In this document: piece after piece, positions 40,379 through 52,436 of the stretch | Position numbering within the stretch: position 1 is the stretch's first letter | Layout: each line of letters opens with the position of its first letter | Source of the DNA: Microglena sp. YARC | Taxonomy: Eukaryota > Chlorophyta > Chlorophyceae > Chlamydomonadales > Chlamydomonadaceae | Assembly: GCA_022414725.1 (NCBI GenBank) | Contig: CM039463.1 | Span: forward strand, 87,021,269 to 87,085,268 | Direction: 5' to 3' | DNA length: 64,000 nucleotides | Notes under the pieces: model-generated | What the model was told of the DNA's origin: nothing | Database searches by the model: none | Seen by the model: only the letters and a program-made list of their open reading frames with translations | Translations under genes and position numbers: made by a program

Positions 40379-43300
40379 AAACAACACAACCCGAACCCCC
40401 AAACCAACCCATACACCAAACCAACCCAACCCGTACCCCCAAACCAACCCATACACCAAACCAACCCAATACACCAAACCAACCCATACACCAAACCAAA
40501 CCCATACACCAAACCAACCCAACCCGTACCCCAAACCAACCCATACACCAAAACCAAACCCAACCAGTACCCCCTAAACCAACCCATACACCAAAACCGA
40601 CCATACACCAAAACCAACCCATACACCAAACCAACCCATACACCAAACCAACCCATACACCAAACCAACCCGACCCGTACCTCCAAACCAACCCATACAC
40701 CAACCCAACCCGTACCCCCAAACAAACCCATACACAAATCAACCCTATACACCAAAAACCAACCCATACACCAGACCAACCATACACCAAACCAACCCAT
40801 ACACCAAACCAACCCATACACCAAACCAAACCCATACACCAAACAACCCATACACCAAACCAACCCATACACCAAAATACCCCAACCCGAACCCCCAAAC
40901 CAACCCATACACTAAACCAACACAACCCGTACCCCCAAACCAACCCATACACCAAACCAACACAACCCGTTCCCCCAAACCAACCCATACACCAATCCAA
41001 CCCAACCCGTACCCCCAAACCAACCCATACACCAAACCAACCCGTACCCCCAAACCAACCCATACCCCAAACCAACCCATACACCAAACCATCCCATACA
41101 CCAAACCAAACCCATACACCAAACCAACCCATACACCAAACCAACCCAACCTTACCCCAAAACCAAACCCATACAACAAACCCAAACCCATACACCAACA
41201 CCAACCCATACACCAAACCAACACAACACCAAACCAACACAACACCAAACCAACCAAACCCGTACCCTCCAAACCAACCCATACAACCAAACAACACAAT
41301 ACCACTAAAACCAACCCAACCCTACCCCAAACCAACCCATACACCAAACCAACCCGTACCCCCTAACCAACAACATACCCAAACCAACCCATACACCCAA
41401 ACCCAACCCGACCCCAACCAAACTCATACACCAAACCAACCCATTACACCAAACCAAACCCATACAACCAAACCAACCCAACCCCTACCCCAAACAAACC
41501 ATACACCAAACCAACCCATACACCAAAACAACCTACCCATACCCCCAAAACCAAACCATACAAAACCCAAACCAACCCATACACCAAACCAACACAACCC
41601 TACCCCCAACCAACCATACCACTGCCCCAAACCAACAAACGATAACTTATACACGTAAAACCAACCCATCAATAAATAGGTCCGCGAAAAAAACCAAACC
41701 GCACATATCGTTAACACACTAAATAAATCCAACTCCATACGGGCATGACTCTGAGCAAACAAGATGTACGTGGTAAAAACAAGTAGTACAACAACCCAAC
41801 ACATACACCAAACCAACACATACACCAAACCAACACATACACTAAACCAACCCAACCCGTACCCCCCAAACCAAACCCATACACCAAACCAAACACCGTT
41901 ACCCCCTAACCCAACACCATACACCAAACCAACCCATACACCCAAAAACCAACCCGTACCCCAAACAACAAACATACACCAAACCAACCCATACACGCCC
42001 AAAAACCACCATACACCAACCACCCAACCCCTACCCCAATAGCCACCCATACAACAAACAAACCCATACACCAAAAACAAACCTCTACCCATACCCCAAC
42101 CAACCATAACCCAAAACCAAACCCATTTTACCGTACCCCCAAACCAACCCATACACCAAACCAACCCAACTTTACCCAACACCTTAACACCATAGCTCAC
42201 AACAGGACACATAACAAAACCAACTCATACACCAAATCCAACACATTACACCAAACAACCCATACAACCAAACCAACCCATACACCAAACCAACCCATAC
42301 ACAACCAACCCATACACAAAACCAACCAAACCGTTAACCCCATACCAACCCCCATACACCAAACCAACCCATTACCACCCCAAAATACCAAAAACGCCTA
42401 CCCCAAAACCAACCCATAACCAAACACACCAACCCGTTACCCTCCAAACTCCCATACGACCAAAAATTAATCCCACAACCCGTACCCCCCAAGACCAACC
42501 CAGTTACAACCAACACCCGTACCCCCAAACCAACAAAATACACCAACCCATACCACCAAACCACATACAACAACCCACCAACCGACATACACAAACCAAC
42601 CCGTACCCCCAACAACCCACCAATCCCAACCCATACAACCAAACCAACCCAACCCCTACCCCACCCAACCCATACAACCGACCCATACAAAACCAACCAT
42701 ACACAACCCCCAAAACCGTTACCCATTACACCAAACCATACATTACAAACCAAACACAACCCAACCCGTTTCCCCCAAACCAACCATACCACCAAACCAA
42801 CCCAACCCGTGTACCCAAAACCAAACCAACACCATACAACCGTTAAAAACCAACCCATACCCAAACCAAACAACGCATACACCAACCTAACAGCATAGCA
42901 ACCATACACCAAAACCACCAATAACCAACAACCAACTACATCAAACCAACAATCCCAAAACCACGCCATACACCAAACCAAACCCATACAACCCGCTACC
43001 CCCAAACAACCCATACACCAAACCAACCCACTACACCAAACCCAACCCATACCGTAACCCCAAACCAACCCATACACCAAACCAACACAAACCGTGACAA
43101 AACTAAACCAACACGAGAGCCCCACAACCCAACCCAACACCAAACCAACCGTACCATAACCAAACCATACCCAAACAACCATTACACCAAACCACGCCAT
43201 CACCAAACAACCCATACACCAAACCAAAACCCATACAACCAAATCCCCCCCACCAAACCCATACACAAAACCAACAACCGACCCGTACCTTCCAAACCAA

Positions 43301-46300
43301 CCCAACACAACCCAACCCGTACAACCCAAACAAACCATGCTATCACCCAACCATACCATACCAAACACCCATACACAGACAACCCACAAACCACACATAC
43401 ACCAAACCAACAAAAAAAAAACAATTACCCCAACCCCCAAAAAAACCCCAACTCTACCCAAACAACCCCAACTACACAAACCAACCAACACCATAGCCAA
43501 AACTACCAAACCAACTCGAACCCCCAAACCACCTATACATAACAAAACCAACAAACCATACCAAACACAAACCCATACACCAAAACCACACAACCCGTTC
43601 CCCCAAACAGATACAAATCAAACCCAACAACCCCCCATACCACCAAAACCAAGCCAAACACAAACCATCATATAAGTACCCCAAAAACCAAACAACCGGG
43701 TACCCCCAAGAACCAAACCCATACAATTTTTTCATCAAACCAACATACACAACCATAGCGCACGAAAACCAACCCCAGCCAAACACCATAGGCAACACAT
43801 ATCCAACCCAACAACCATACACCAAAGCAAACCCGTACCCCAATACCAACCACCATTAACGAATAACCAACCATACACAAGTATATATAGCACCACCTAC
43901 CCCCAAAACCCGTACACCAAACCAACACAAACCACACACCAAACCGAACACACAACACAAACCAACGGTACCACAAACCATTCACCCAACCAAACCAACC
44001 CCTGACAACAGCAACCGTCAACCACATTTACACCAAACAACCATACCAATCCCAATAACGCAAACGAACCATACACAAACCAACTACCCCAACCCAACCA
44101 TACACCAAACCCAACCCGTACCCCCCAAACAAAACCACATACAGCCAAACCAACCCATACACCCAAACAACCCATACACACCCGTATTCCACCAATAACC
44201 CCAACCCATACACCAACCAACCCATACACCAACAACCATACACAACCTAACCAACACACTACACCAAACCAACCCATAACCAAACCAACCATACACACCA
44301 AAAACCCAAGCCATAACCATACACCAAACCAACCCAACCCTAATAACCCCGTCCAAGTACACAATCCATACACCAAACCAACACAACCCGTACCCCCCAA
44401 AAACAAACCATCACCAAACCAAACCCCACAAACCCACCCCCAAAAGCCAGCCCATACACAAACCAACCGCCGTACCCCCATAACCAAGACCCAACACAAA
44501 CCAAACCCGTAAGCCCATTGAACCAACCCATAACACCAAACCAACCCATACACCAAACCAACACATACACCAAACCAACAACCATACACCAAAGAGCCAA
44601 CAAACAAACCAACCCATACAGCAAAACCAACCCAACGCCGTAACCCAAACCCCATACACCCAACAACCAACCCCGCCCTAACCAACGATACACCAAACAA
44701 CCCAAACCAGTACCCCGTACCCTTAACAACCCATTACAAAGTCAAACCCATACCAAAATAAAACCCAACCCGTACCCCAAACAAACCCATACCCAACCAA
44801 ACTACACCAAAACCAACCCAACCCGTACCCCCAACCGGGTACCAACCCATACGGCGGGGAAAACCAACCCATACAAACCAAGCGGACCAAAAAAACCAAC
44901 CCGTACCCGATACACCAAACCAACATAACCCAACCCGTACCCCCCATAACGTACCTCCCACCAACCCACCAACACGTACTCAACCAAACCAAACACACAT
45001 ACACAAAACACGCATACACCAAAACCAATCATGTACACCAAACCAACATTAACACCAAACCATACACCAAACCAACCATACACCCCCAAACCAACCCATA
45101 CACCAAACACATACCCAAACCAACCCACAATCAACCCCAACCAAACCAACTACACCAAACCATACCCCCCCCCAAAAACCAACCCGTACCCCCAAACCAA
45201 CCCATACACCAAACACAAACCCGTACCCCCAAACACCCATACACCAAACCAACACCTACAACCCGTACCCCCAAACACAACCAACATACACCAAAACCAA
45301 CCCATACACCAAAACACACCAACCATACACCAAACCAACCCAAACACCCAAACATACACCAAACCAACACCATACCCACCAAACCAACCCATACACCAAA
45401 CCAACCAACCACCCCCAAACCCAACCCATACACCAAACCCAACCCGTACCATACACCAAAACCCAAACCCAACCATACCCAAAACCCAACCCATACCAAC
45501 CAATACACCACAAACCAACCACACAAACCAACATACACCAAACCAACCCATACACCATCCTACCCCAAACCAACCCATACACCAAACCAACACAACCGAA
45601 CCCCCCAAACCAACCCATACACCAAACAACCCAACCAACCCCATACACAAACCAACCCATACACCAAAACCAACCCATACACCAAAACAACCAAACCGAA
45701 CCCATACACCAAACAACCCTACACCAATTACCCAAACCAACCCATACACCAAACCAACCCATACACCAAACCAACCCAGTACACCAAACCAAAACCAATA
45801 TACACCAAACCAACCCATACACCAAAAACCCACAACCCAAAAACACACAAACCATACACAACCAAAACCAACCCATACACCAACCAACCAACCCATACAC
45901 CAAACCAACCCATACACCAAACCAACCCAACAACTACACCAAACCATACCCATACACCAAACCAACCCGACCCGTACCCCCAAACAACCAACCCTACATA
46001 CACCAAACACACTACACCAAAACCAACCCATACAACCAAACCAACCCATACACCAAACCCAACCCATACACCAACCAACCCATACACCAAACCAACCATA
46101 CACCAAACCAACCCATACACCAACCCAACCATACACCCCAAACCAACCCATACACCAAACCAAACCAACCCCTACCCCCAAACCAACCCATACACCAAAC
46201 CAACCCATACACCCAAACCATACACCAAACCAACCCATACACCAAACCAACCCATACATACACGGTAACCCAAAACCAAACCCATACACCAAACCAACCA

Positions 46301-47935
46301 TACACCAAACCAACCCATACACCAAACACCATACCAAACCAACCCATACACCAAACCAACCCTACACCAAACCAACCCAACCCGTACACCAAACCAACCA
46401 TACACCAAAAACCCATACACCAAACCAACGCCCCAAAACCCAACCATCACCGTACCCAAACCAACCCATACACCAAACCAACCCGTACCCCCAAACCAAC
46501 CATACACCAAAAACCGTACAACCCAACTATACCAAGCCATACACCAACCAAACCCAACCCGTACCCCCAAACCAACCGATACCGTACACCCCAACCCATA
46601 CACCAAACCAACCAATACACCCAAACCAACCCATACACCAAACCAACCCATACACCAAAACCAACCCACCCGTACCAAACCAACCCATCACCAACCCTAC
46701 ACAAAACCAACCCACCCCCAAACCAACCCATACACCAAAACCAACCCATACACCAAACCAACCCATACACCAAACCCAACAACCCAAACCAAACCCATAC
46801 ACCAAACCAACACAACCAACACAAACCATACACCAAACCAACGAAACCAACCCCCGTACCCCAAACCAACCCATACACCAACCCAACCCAACCCAACCCA
46901 AGAACCAACCCGTACCCCAAACCAACCCATACACCAAACTCCAAACCAAACCACATACACCAATACCCAACCATACAACCATACCCCAACCCGTAACCAA
47001 ACCCCATTACACCAAACCAAACCCGTACCCCAAAACCAACACCCAACACCAAACCAACCCAACCCGTACACCAAACCAACCCATACACCACCAACCCAAC
47101 CCAAACCCAAAACCAACAACCATACACCAAACCAACCCATACACCAAACCAACCCAACACCCCAAACCACCCATACACCAAACCAACCCATACACCAAAC
47201 CAAACCAACCCATACACCAAACCAACCACCAACCCATACACCCAACCCATACACCAAACCAACCCATACACCAAACCAACCCATACACCAAACCAACCCA
47301 TACACCAAACCAACCCATACACCAAAACCAACCCGTACCCCAAACCAAACCCCATACACCAAACCAACCCAACCCCTACCCACCAACCCATACACCGATA
47401 CCCCCAAAACCAACCCATACACCAAACCAACCCAACCCATACACCAAAACCCAACCCATACACCAAACCAAACCCAAACTATACACCAAACCAACCCATA
47501 CACCAAACCAACCCATACACCAAACCAACCCAACCCGTACCCCCAAACCAACCCATACACCAAACCAACCCATACCCGTACGCCAAACAAACCCATGCAC
47601 CAAAACCATCCCAACTCATACACCAAACCAACCCATACACCAAACCAACCATACACCCATACACAAACCCAATCGTACCCCCAAACCAAACCAACCCATA
47701 CTCCAAACAAACCCAACTCATACACCAAACCAACCCATACACCAAAACAACCCAACCCGTACCCCCAAACCAAACCAACCCATACACCAAACCAACCCAA
47801 CCCGTACCCCCAAACCAAACCAACCCATACACCAAACCAACCCAACTCATACACCAAACCAACCCATACACCAAACCAACCCTAAACCCGTACCCCCTAC
47901 CCGTCTCAAGCTGTACCTCCCAACCAACCCAAACC
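40379..47935 (+). repeat. 17-bp satellite, ~7.5 kb
   Basis: The basic unit CAAACCAACCCATACAC (17 bp) alternates with a CAACCCGTACCCC variant. It contains no stop codon in any frame on either strand, so it yields 17-residue-period frames (PIHQTNPYTKPTHTPNQ) of up to 971 codons; these are not genes. A non-satellite island lies at 41640-41790. Units at 41300-45100 carry many single-base indels, while the outer parts are cleaner. Confidence 0.95.
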
Positions 47936-47956
47936 AAGAGCAATGAAGTGTCTTAC

Positions 47957-48046
47957 CTCGGGAGGATACAGGCTGTGAGGATCTGTGTATCCTTTAGGTG
48001 CTACTGATGCAAACTTTCTGTTTGGAAAAGCCGCTTTTACTTTGTC
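47957..48046 (-). CDS. 90-nt exon, possible 5' part of the methyltransferase gene
   Basis: Between acceptor ATCGACACAG and donor CCCGAG|GTAAGA, in phase 0 at both ends, encodes DKVKAAFPNRKFASVAPKGY plus TDPHSLYPPE. It splices in phase to the exon at 48468. I recognise no domain. It may belong to the methyltransferase gene downstream on the same strand (motif exons at 35.2-37.6 kb), with the satellite and gap in an intron, or to a separate gene whose 3' part is in the gap. Confidence 0.6.
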
Positions 48047-48467
<421 letters not shown>

Positions 48468-48614
48468 CTTGTTTATCGGACTCCCTATCCAATGCCATCC
48501 TTCCGCATCCTCTTCCAATATTTTATTGTTCTTTACACTTTGACCCTTAGAAGCCATTCCGTGCTCGCGCTCTCTGCTTGACTTTCTCAGTCTGTCTACG
48601 GTGGCTATCTCCAA
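48468..48614 (-). CDS. Candidate first exon (MEIATVDRLRK...)
   Basis: 49 codons from ATG at 48614: MEIATVDRLRKSSREREHGM ... GWHWIGSPINK, ending at donor AAG|GTGGGA. Phase 0 joins it to DKVKAAF at 48046. Start chosen as the first ATG; the upstream sequence has a TATA-like TTTATATC on the minus strand about 15-25 nt before it. The N-terminus is basic. No domain recognised; assignment to the methyltransferase is only by strand and order. Confidence 0.55.
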
Positions 48615-49178
48615 ACTCAGCCCGATATAAAGAAAGAAATTGACGCACGTCGGCGTGGCTGAGCGTGTGGTACCGCAAGCAAAGTCAAGCGGTTATAAAA
48701 GATAGTGGTGGAAGAGTGGGTCGGTTTGAATATTGGCTGTCGCGATTGGATTGGGAAGGATAGCAAGGAGCGGCGAATGTTCCTAACCCCGCAAGAATTC
48801 AAATTTCTGGAAGTCATGGAGAAATTTGAATTCGTCGCGGTCGGTGGGGCGGGCGAGAAGGCGGGGACCGGCCACGGGGACCGGCCAGGCTGTTCGTCGG
48901 TGTCAGATCCAGCCGGGTGTGTTGGGGTAGGCTGAACCAGAGGGCCCTCTGGGCTGAACCAGGACTACCCGTATTTATCTTTAATTTTGTTTATCCTATA
49001 TGAAGAAGAATACATCCCCTTGGATATGGTTTGCAGTTAGGCCCTTTCACAAGTAATTTAATGTCGTGTTGCATGTCCATCCTTCTGTAAGCTGAGCTTT
49101 CTCTACCCCTGCCCCAAATGGAATGTAAATAGGCTATTGACATTGCACACACGCCACTAGACTACAACTTCAAAAAAT
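48615..49178. other. 5' flank of the minus-strand gene; no further gene called
   Basis: Includes GAATTCAAATTT/AAATTTGAATTC inverted segments at 48796-48834. A plus-strand 76-codon frame at 48705 (MVEEWVGLNIGCRDW...) is unsupported. Confidence 0.35.
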
Positions 49179-49492
49179 GAAAGTGAACGGACCAAGTTGC
49201 AAGCTTTGTTTGGGTAGCCACATGGCATGTTTGGGGCATGCATGGATTACACATACATGATAGGTAGAGCTGCCAGGTGTGTGCTGTGGGCCCCACACTT
49301 GCTACCGTAGTATGAGCCATATTACCCTAGCTAAGCGGCCCTATTGGGGCATACCAAGATAAGAAGCTCACATGGTGTCCATGAGGCATCTCCAGACCTC
49401 TCCGCCCACATTTGTGTGTACTCAATGCACCCCCCAAGTATGCTATGTGGCTACCCAAAACAACCTTTCAACTCGGTCCGATGACTTCACCA
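49179..49492. mobile_element. ~310-bp foldback element with imperfect ~60-bp TIRs
   Basis: The left end (GTGAACGGACCAAGTTGCAA...TTTGGGTAGCCACATGGCAT) is mirrored by the right end (ATGCTATGTGGCTACCCAAA...CGGTCCGATGACTTCAC). No clear target duplication identified. Interior non-coding. Confidence 0.65.
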
Positions 49493-49572
49493 TTTGAACG
49501 TCGCATCCCGGTTATAGATCACCAAGCGGGGCCGGCCCGAGTGCCGATCTCGCTCAACCACCGAGCCTGGCC

Positions 49573-50960
49573 TTAAATAATGAAGAAAACTGAGAGGGCA
49601 GAGGTCACGCTCAGCCTAGGTTGTGCAGAAATGGTGCGGTATGGAAGATGAAATTCGCCAGAAACGTCGATGGGTATGGTTACAGTCGTAACCATATGGG
49701 TAATCCTGGTACGCCCTAGGGTTTGTATAGCTTTCTGACCTGTTACCACGGTACAGTATAACAGCATAAGTCCATACATCCCGTGGGTATACGTCTTGCT
49801 TAAGGTACATCTCCAAGCAGACAATTTTGGGTAAACGGCAGAATTGTTTACATTGTATTTTCCCCACATTAAACCAGATTCAATACATGGCGTGCTTCTG
49901 ACCCTTCCTAGCAATGGTGTGCTTGGGCGCAGGCATCAAGTGGAGACCTGGCTGCTCCATGTTAACCACCCATGTCGATCCATCAGCAGACATCTGTTCC
50001 AGGGCAGCAAAGATCGCAACCTGCAAGGAGAGGGAAGAGAGGGGGGGGGGGGGGGGTCTATAATAATACACATTTCCCTTCGGGACCATGAGAAGCCCAC
50101 AGTCTGGGGACCACACGTCACACCCGTAGTTGGGGATATACCGGATAAGTGTGCCATAAAGGTAACCTAGAGTGTTGGCATTTGCGAGATCCATCTCACT
50201 GCACCGTTTCCACGGTGCATGAGTAACCCTGTTGGCGATAGCACTTTGTCTTTCATCGGCATTGTGTGTGCCGCTATTCCTGCCGTGTTTTCCCATCAAC
50301 AGAATTCCTAAATAAACAAACTCTTCCTCAATGGGAAGGCTTTGGCCTTTAAACTGCCATTTATAGGTTATTCTTCCATTTATAAGGCCACTTTAAAATA
50401 TTAAAACTTCATATTTATACCGGTATACGTTTACTTCCATCTTGTAAATTTGACAGAAATCTTCCAGACGTTTGAGCATAAGCTTGACGGTGATTCGCTC
50501 ATAATAACGTAGCTAGATCATCGGCATACAAGATTACATAGCAAATGTTATCAGCGATTCCGATATCTCCCTCAGCAACACATTTCTCGGTAAAGAACTT
50601 AACCAATATGTCAATAAAGAGACAAAATAAAAGCGGGGATAGATTTTCTCCTTGTTTAACACCTTCCCATGCTAATAATGAGGCAGAGCTAATACGATTG
50701 CCGACACGTCCTCTCATACCGTACGAATTTGTTTTTACATGTTTCTCAGGGTATTCAGGTAGTTGCCGTGAATACACATTTATACATCTGTTCAAGGCAG
50801 CTCCATAGGATGCTCTTGCTGACACTATCAGCAGCCTTCCTCAAGTCAATGAAAGCTGGAGCCATGCAACCAAGCTCATGTTTAAGCTACTGCTGCAGAC
50901 GGCTAGCAGCCTGAAAGGCTGGAGCAGTGCAGGACAGTTGCCTCTTGTGGGAGAACCGCA
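49573..50960 (-). pseudogene. Second-clade LINE reverse transcriptase remnant
   Basis: Minus-strand blocks in order: FIDLRKAADSVSKSILWSCL (motif A, about 50795-50860), GVKQGENLSPLLFCLFIDIL (motif B), YVILYADDLATLL (motif C, YADD), EEEFVYLGILLMG (post-C), then NYGCDVWSPDC, the YGCE.W-like block behind many LINE RTs. Frameshifts separate motif A from B and C from the following block, and a poly-C tract (50042-50057) breaks the end. YADD and the QG..LSPLLF block differ from element A, so this is another family. Inactive. Confidence 0.8.
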
Positions 50961-51102
50961 GTACAGATTGTTTTATTGCTGTCAGGGTTTTCCAAAAATA
51001 TCGGAACCGCAGTTGTGACTTTGAATGTTGTGTTGTTCTGCGGTCATACAGCACCTGGTGTCTTTCAGAAGTCAGACCGCGCCTTTTAAAAGGTCAAATA
51101 TA

Positions 51103-51126
51103 CTAGTTAGGGTTTAGGGTTTACAA
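51103..51126 (+). other. Short TTTAGGG telomere-type repeat
   Basis: TTAGGGTTTAGGGTTTA gives about two and a half plant/green-algal telomere units. A similar two-unit stretch lies at 22679-22693. May be chance or DSB-repair filler. Confidence 0.4.
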
Positions 51127-51419
51127 GCCCAATTTTGCCTTTACTGGTAAAATGGCTAGCAGCTCCTGGCTGGAGGCATGTAACCAAGTTCAAGTTACAA
51201 GGCAAAACGGACAAGGCCATTATGTTGTATTGTTGGAAACGATACCGACATCAACATCATTAATAATCAAGAGGATTTGCACGTCATACACTCGCTCAAA
51301 TGAGTTGCATCAAAAATTCAGACCAAGAGATAGATTTGCAGGATTGTAAAAAATGTAAAATAATTTAACCGGTATATTTACCTTGCAAGTGCACAATGTA
51401 ATGGTGCTGGAAACCATAC

Positions 51420-51740
51420 CGACATGTGCCTATGCCATGTGAAGGATACAACATGCAGTCAAGAGCTCTTACATGAAATAAGGCCGGGGTGCTAGCACTA
51501 GGCCTGATCATGTGCCTATGCCAAGTGAAGGATACAACATGCAGTCAATAGCTCTTACATGAAATAAGGCCGGGGTGCTGGCACAAGGCCTGATCATGTG
51601 CCTATGCCAAGTGAAGGATACAGCATGCAGTCAAGAGCTCTTACATGAAATAAGGCCGGGGTGCTAGCACGAGGCCTGATCATGTGCCTATGCCAAGTGA
51701 AGGATACAGCATGCAGTCAAGAGCTCTTACATAAAATAAA
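51420..51740 (+). repeat. 86-bp tandem repeat, ~3.7 units
   Basis: CATGTGCCTATGCCAAGTGA, CAGTCAAGAGCTCTTACATG and AAGGCCGGGGTGCTAGCAC recur nearly unchanged. Confidence 0.9.
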
Positions 51741-52340
51741 TAAATAGCACGCCTTATTACGATGCGCGAGGCTGAGGGGGCCAGCCTGTTTGCTTGCACT
51801 GGGGCCAACCACCAATCAAGAGGATTTTTACTCAACCGGGTGGGCCTCCGTGTACATGCCTCAGACACAGTGGACTTGTCAATGTGGAAGGTGGAGCCAT
51901 TCCTACAGAAGTAGGAGCTTGTAGGTCGACGGTAGGTGTGCTTGTAAGTGTAGCTTGTAGTGGGTTGTGTGGCTTGTAGTGGGACTGTGGCTTGTAGCGG
52001 GATGGTGTGTTCCAGTCAGTGTTCTCCGGGTGTCTCTACGTCTCAGCCTGCTGGTCCACTTACAGGCACACCTGCACCACAACCCAAGAGCTATGGGATG
52101 TTGTGTTGTGCTGCACTGTACTGTACTGCACCATATGCACTACACTGCAACATACCTGCACTGCACTGCACCATAATCATGTCATGGGATATAATGTGAT
52201 GTAATGGGATGGAATCAAAAGGAAGATATTATTCATAACGCCTGGAAGGGCATGGTATAAAGGGAGCCCCATCATAGGGCGGTAGGGAACGAGCTGCTAC
52301 TTTACCTGGACAAAGCTACCATGGCGGTGGAAGCGACTGC
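51741..52340. other. 3' flank of the zinc-finger gene; short repeats only
   Basis: GGCTTGTAGTGGG repeats (51948-52000) and ACTGCACTGCACC-type repeats (52105-52180). No gene recognised. Confidence 0.4.
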
Positions 52341-52344
52341 AAAC

Positions 52345-52420
52345 ACTAAAGCGCACTCGTATGGATGCAAACCCTGCACCTTCATCATTTCAACGAGCTC
52401 TACCACTGAGCCATTCATTG
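52345..52420 (-). mobile_element. tRNA-derived SINE head (copy 1)
   Basis: Minus strand: TGGCTCAGTGGTAGAG (A box), then 28 nt later GTGCAGGGTTTGCATCC (B-box-like). About 80% similar to 55640-55712, including TACGAGTGCGCTT after the B box. Not a folding tRNA, hence a SINE or tRNA relic. Confidence 0.6.
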
Positions 52421-52436
52421 AAACGGGAAAATGGAA

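Noticed and set aside
40379..47946. Very long open frames (up to 971 codons plus, 750 codons minus) rich in Thr/Pro/Gln or Gly/Trp/Val
   Set aside because: They are translations of a 17-bp satellite (and N) lacking stop codons in all frames; frame and strand are arbitrary.
48705..48935. Plus-strand gene MVEEWVGLNIGC...
   Set aside because: No homology recognised, no splice support, and it overlaps the 5' flank of a minus-strand gene.
49535..49572. tRNA-like GGCTCGGTGGTTGAGC on the minus strand
   Set aside because: Resembles an A box, but no B box or foldable tRNA follows.
51103..51126. Interstitial telomere or chromosome end
   Set aside because: Only two and a half TTTAGGG units, in unique sequence and next to a LINE remnant.
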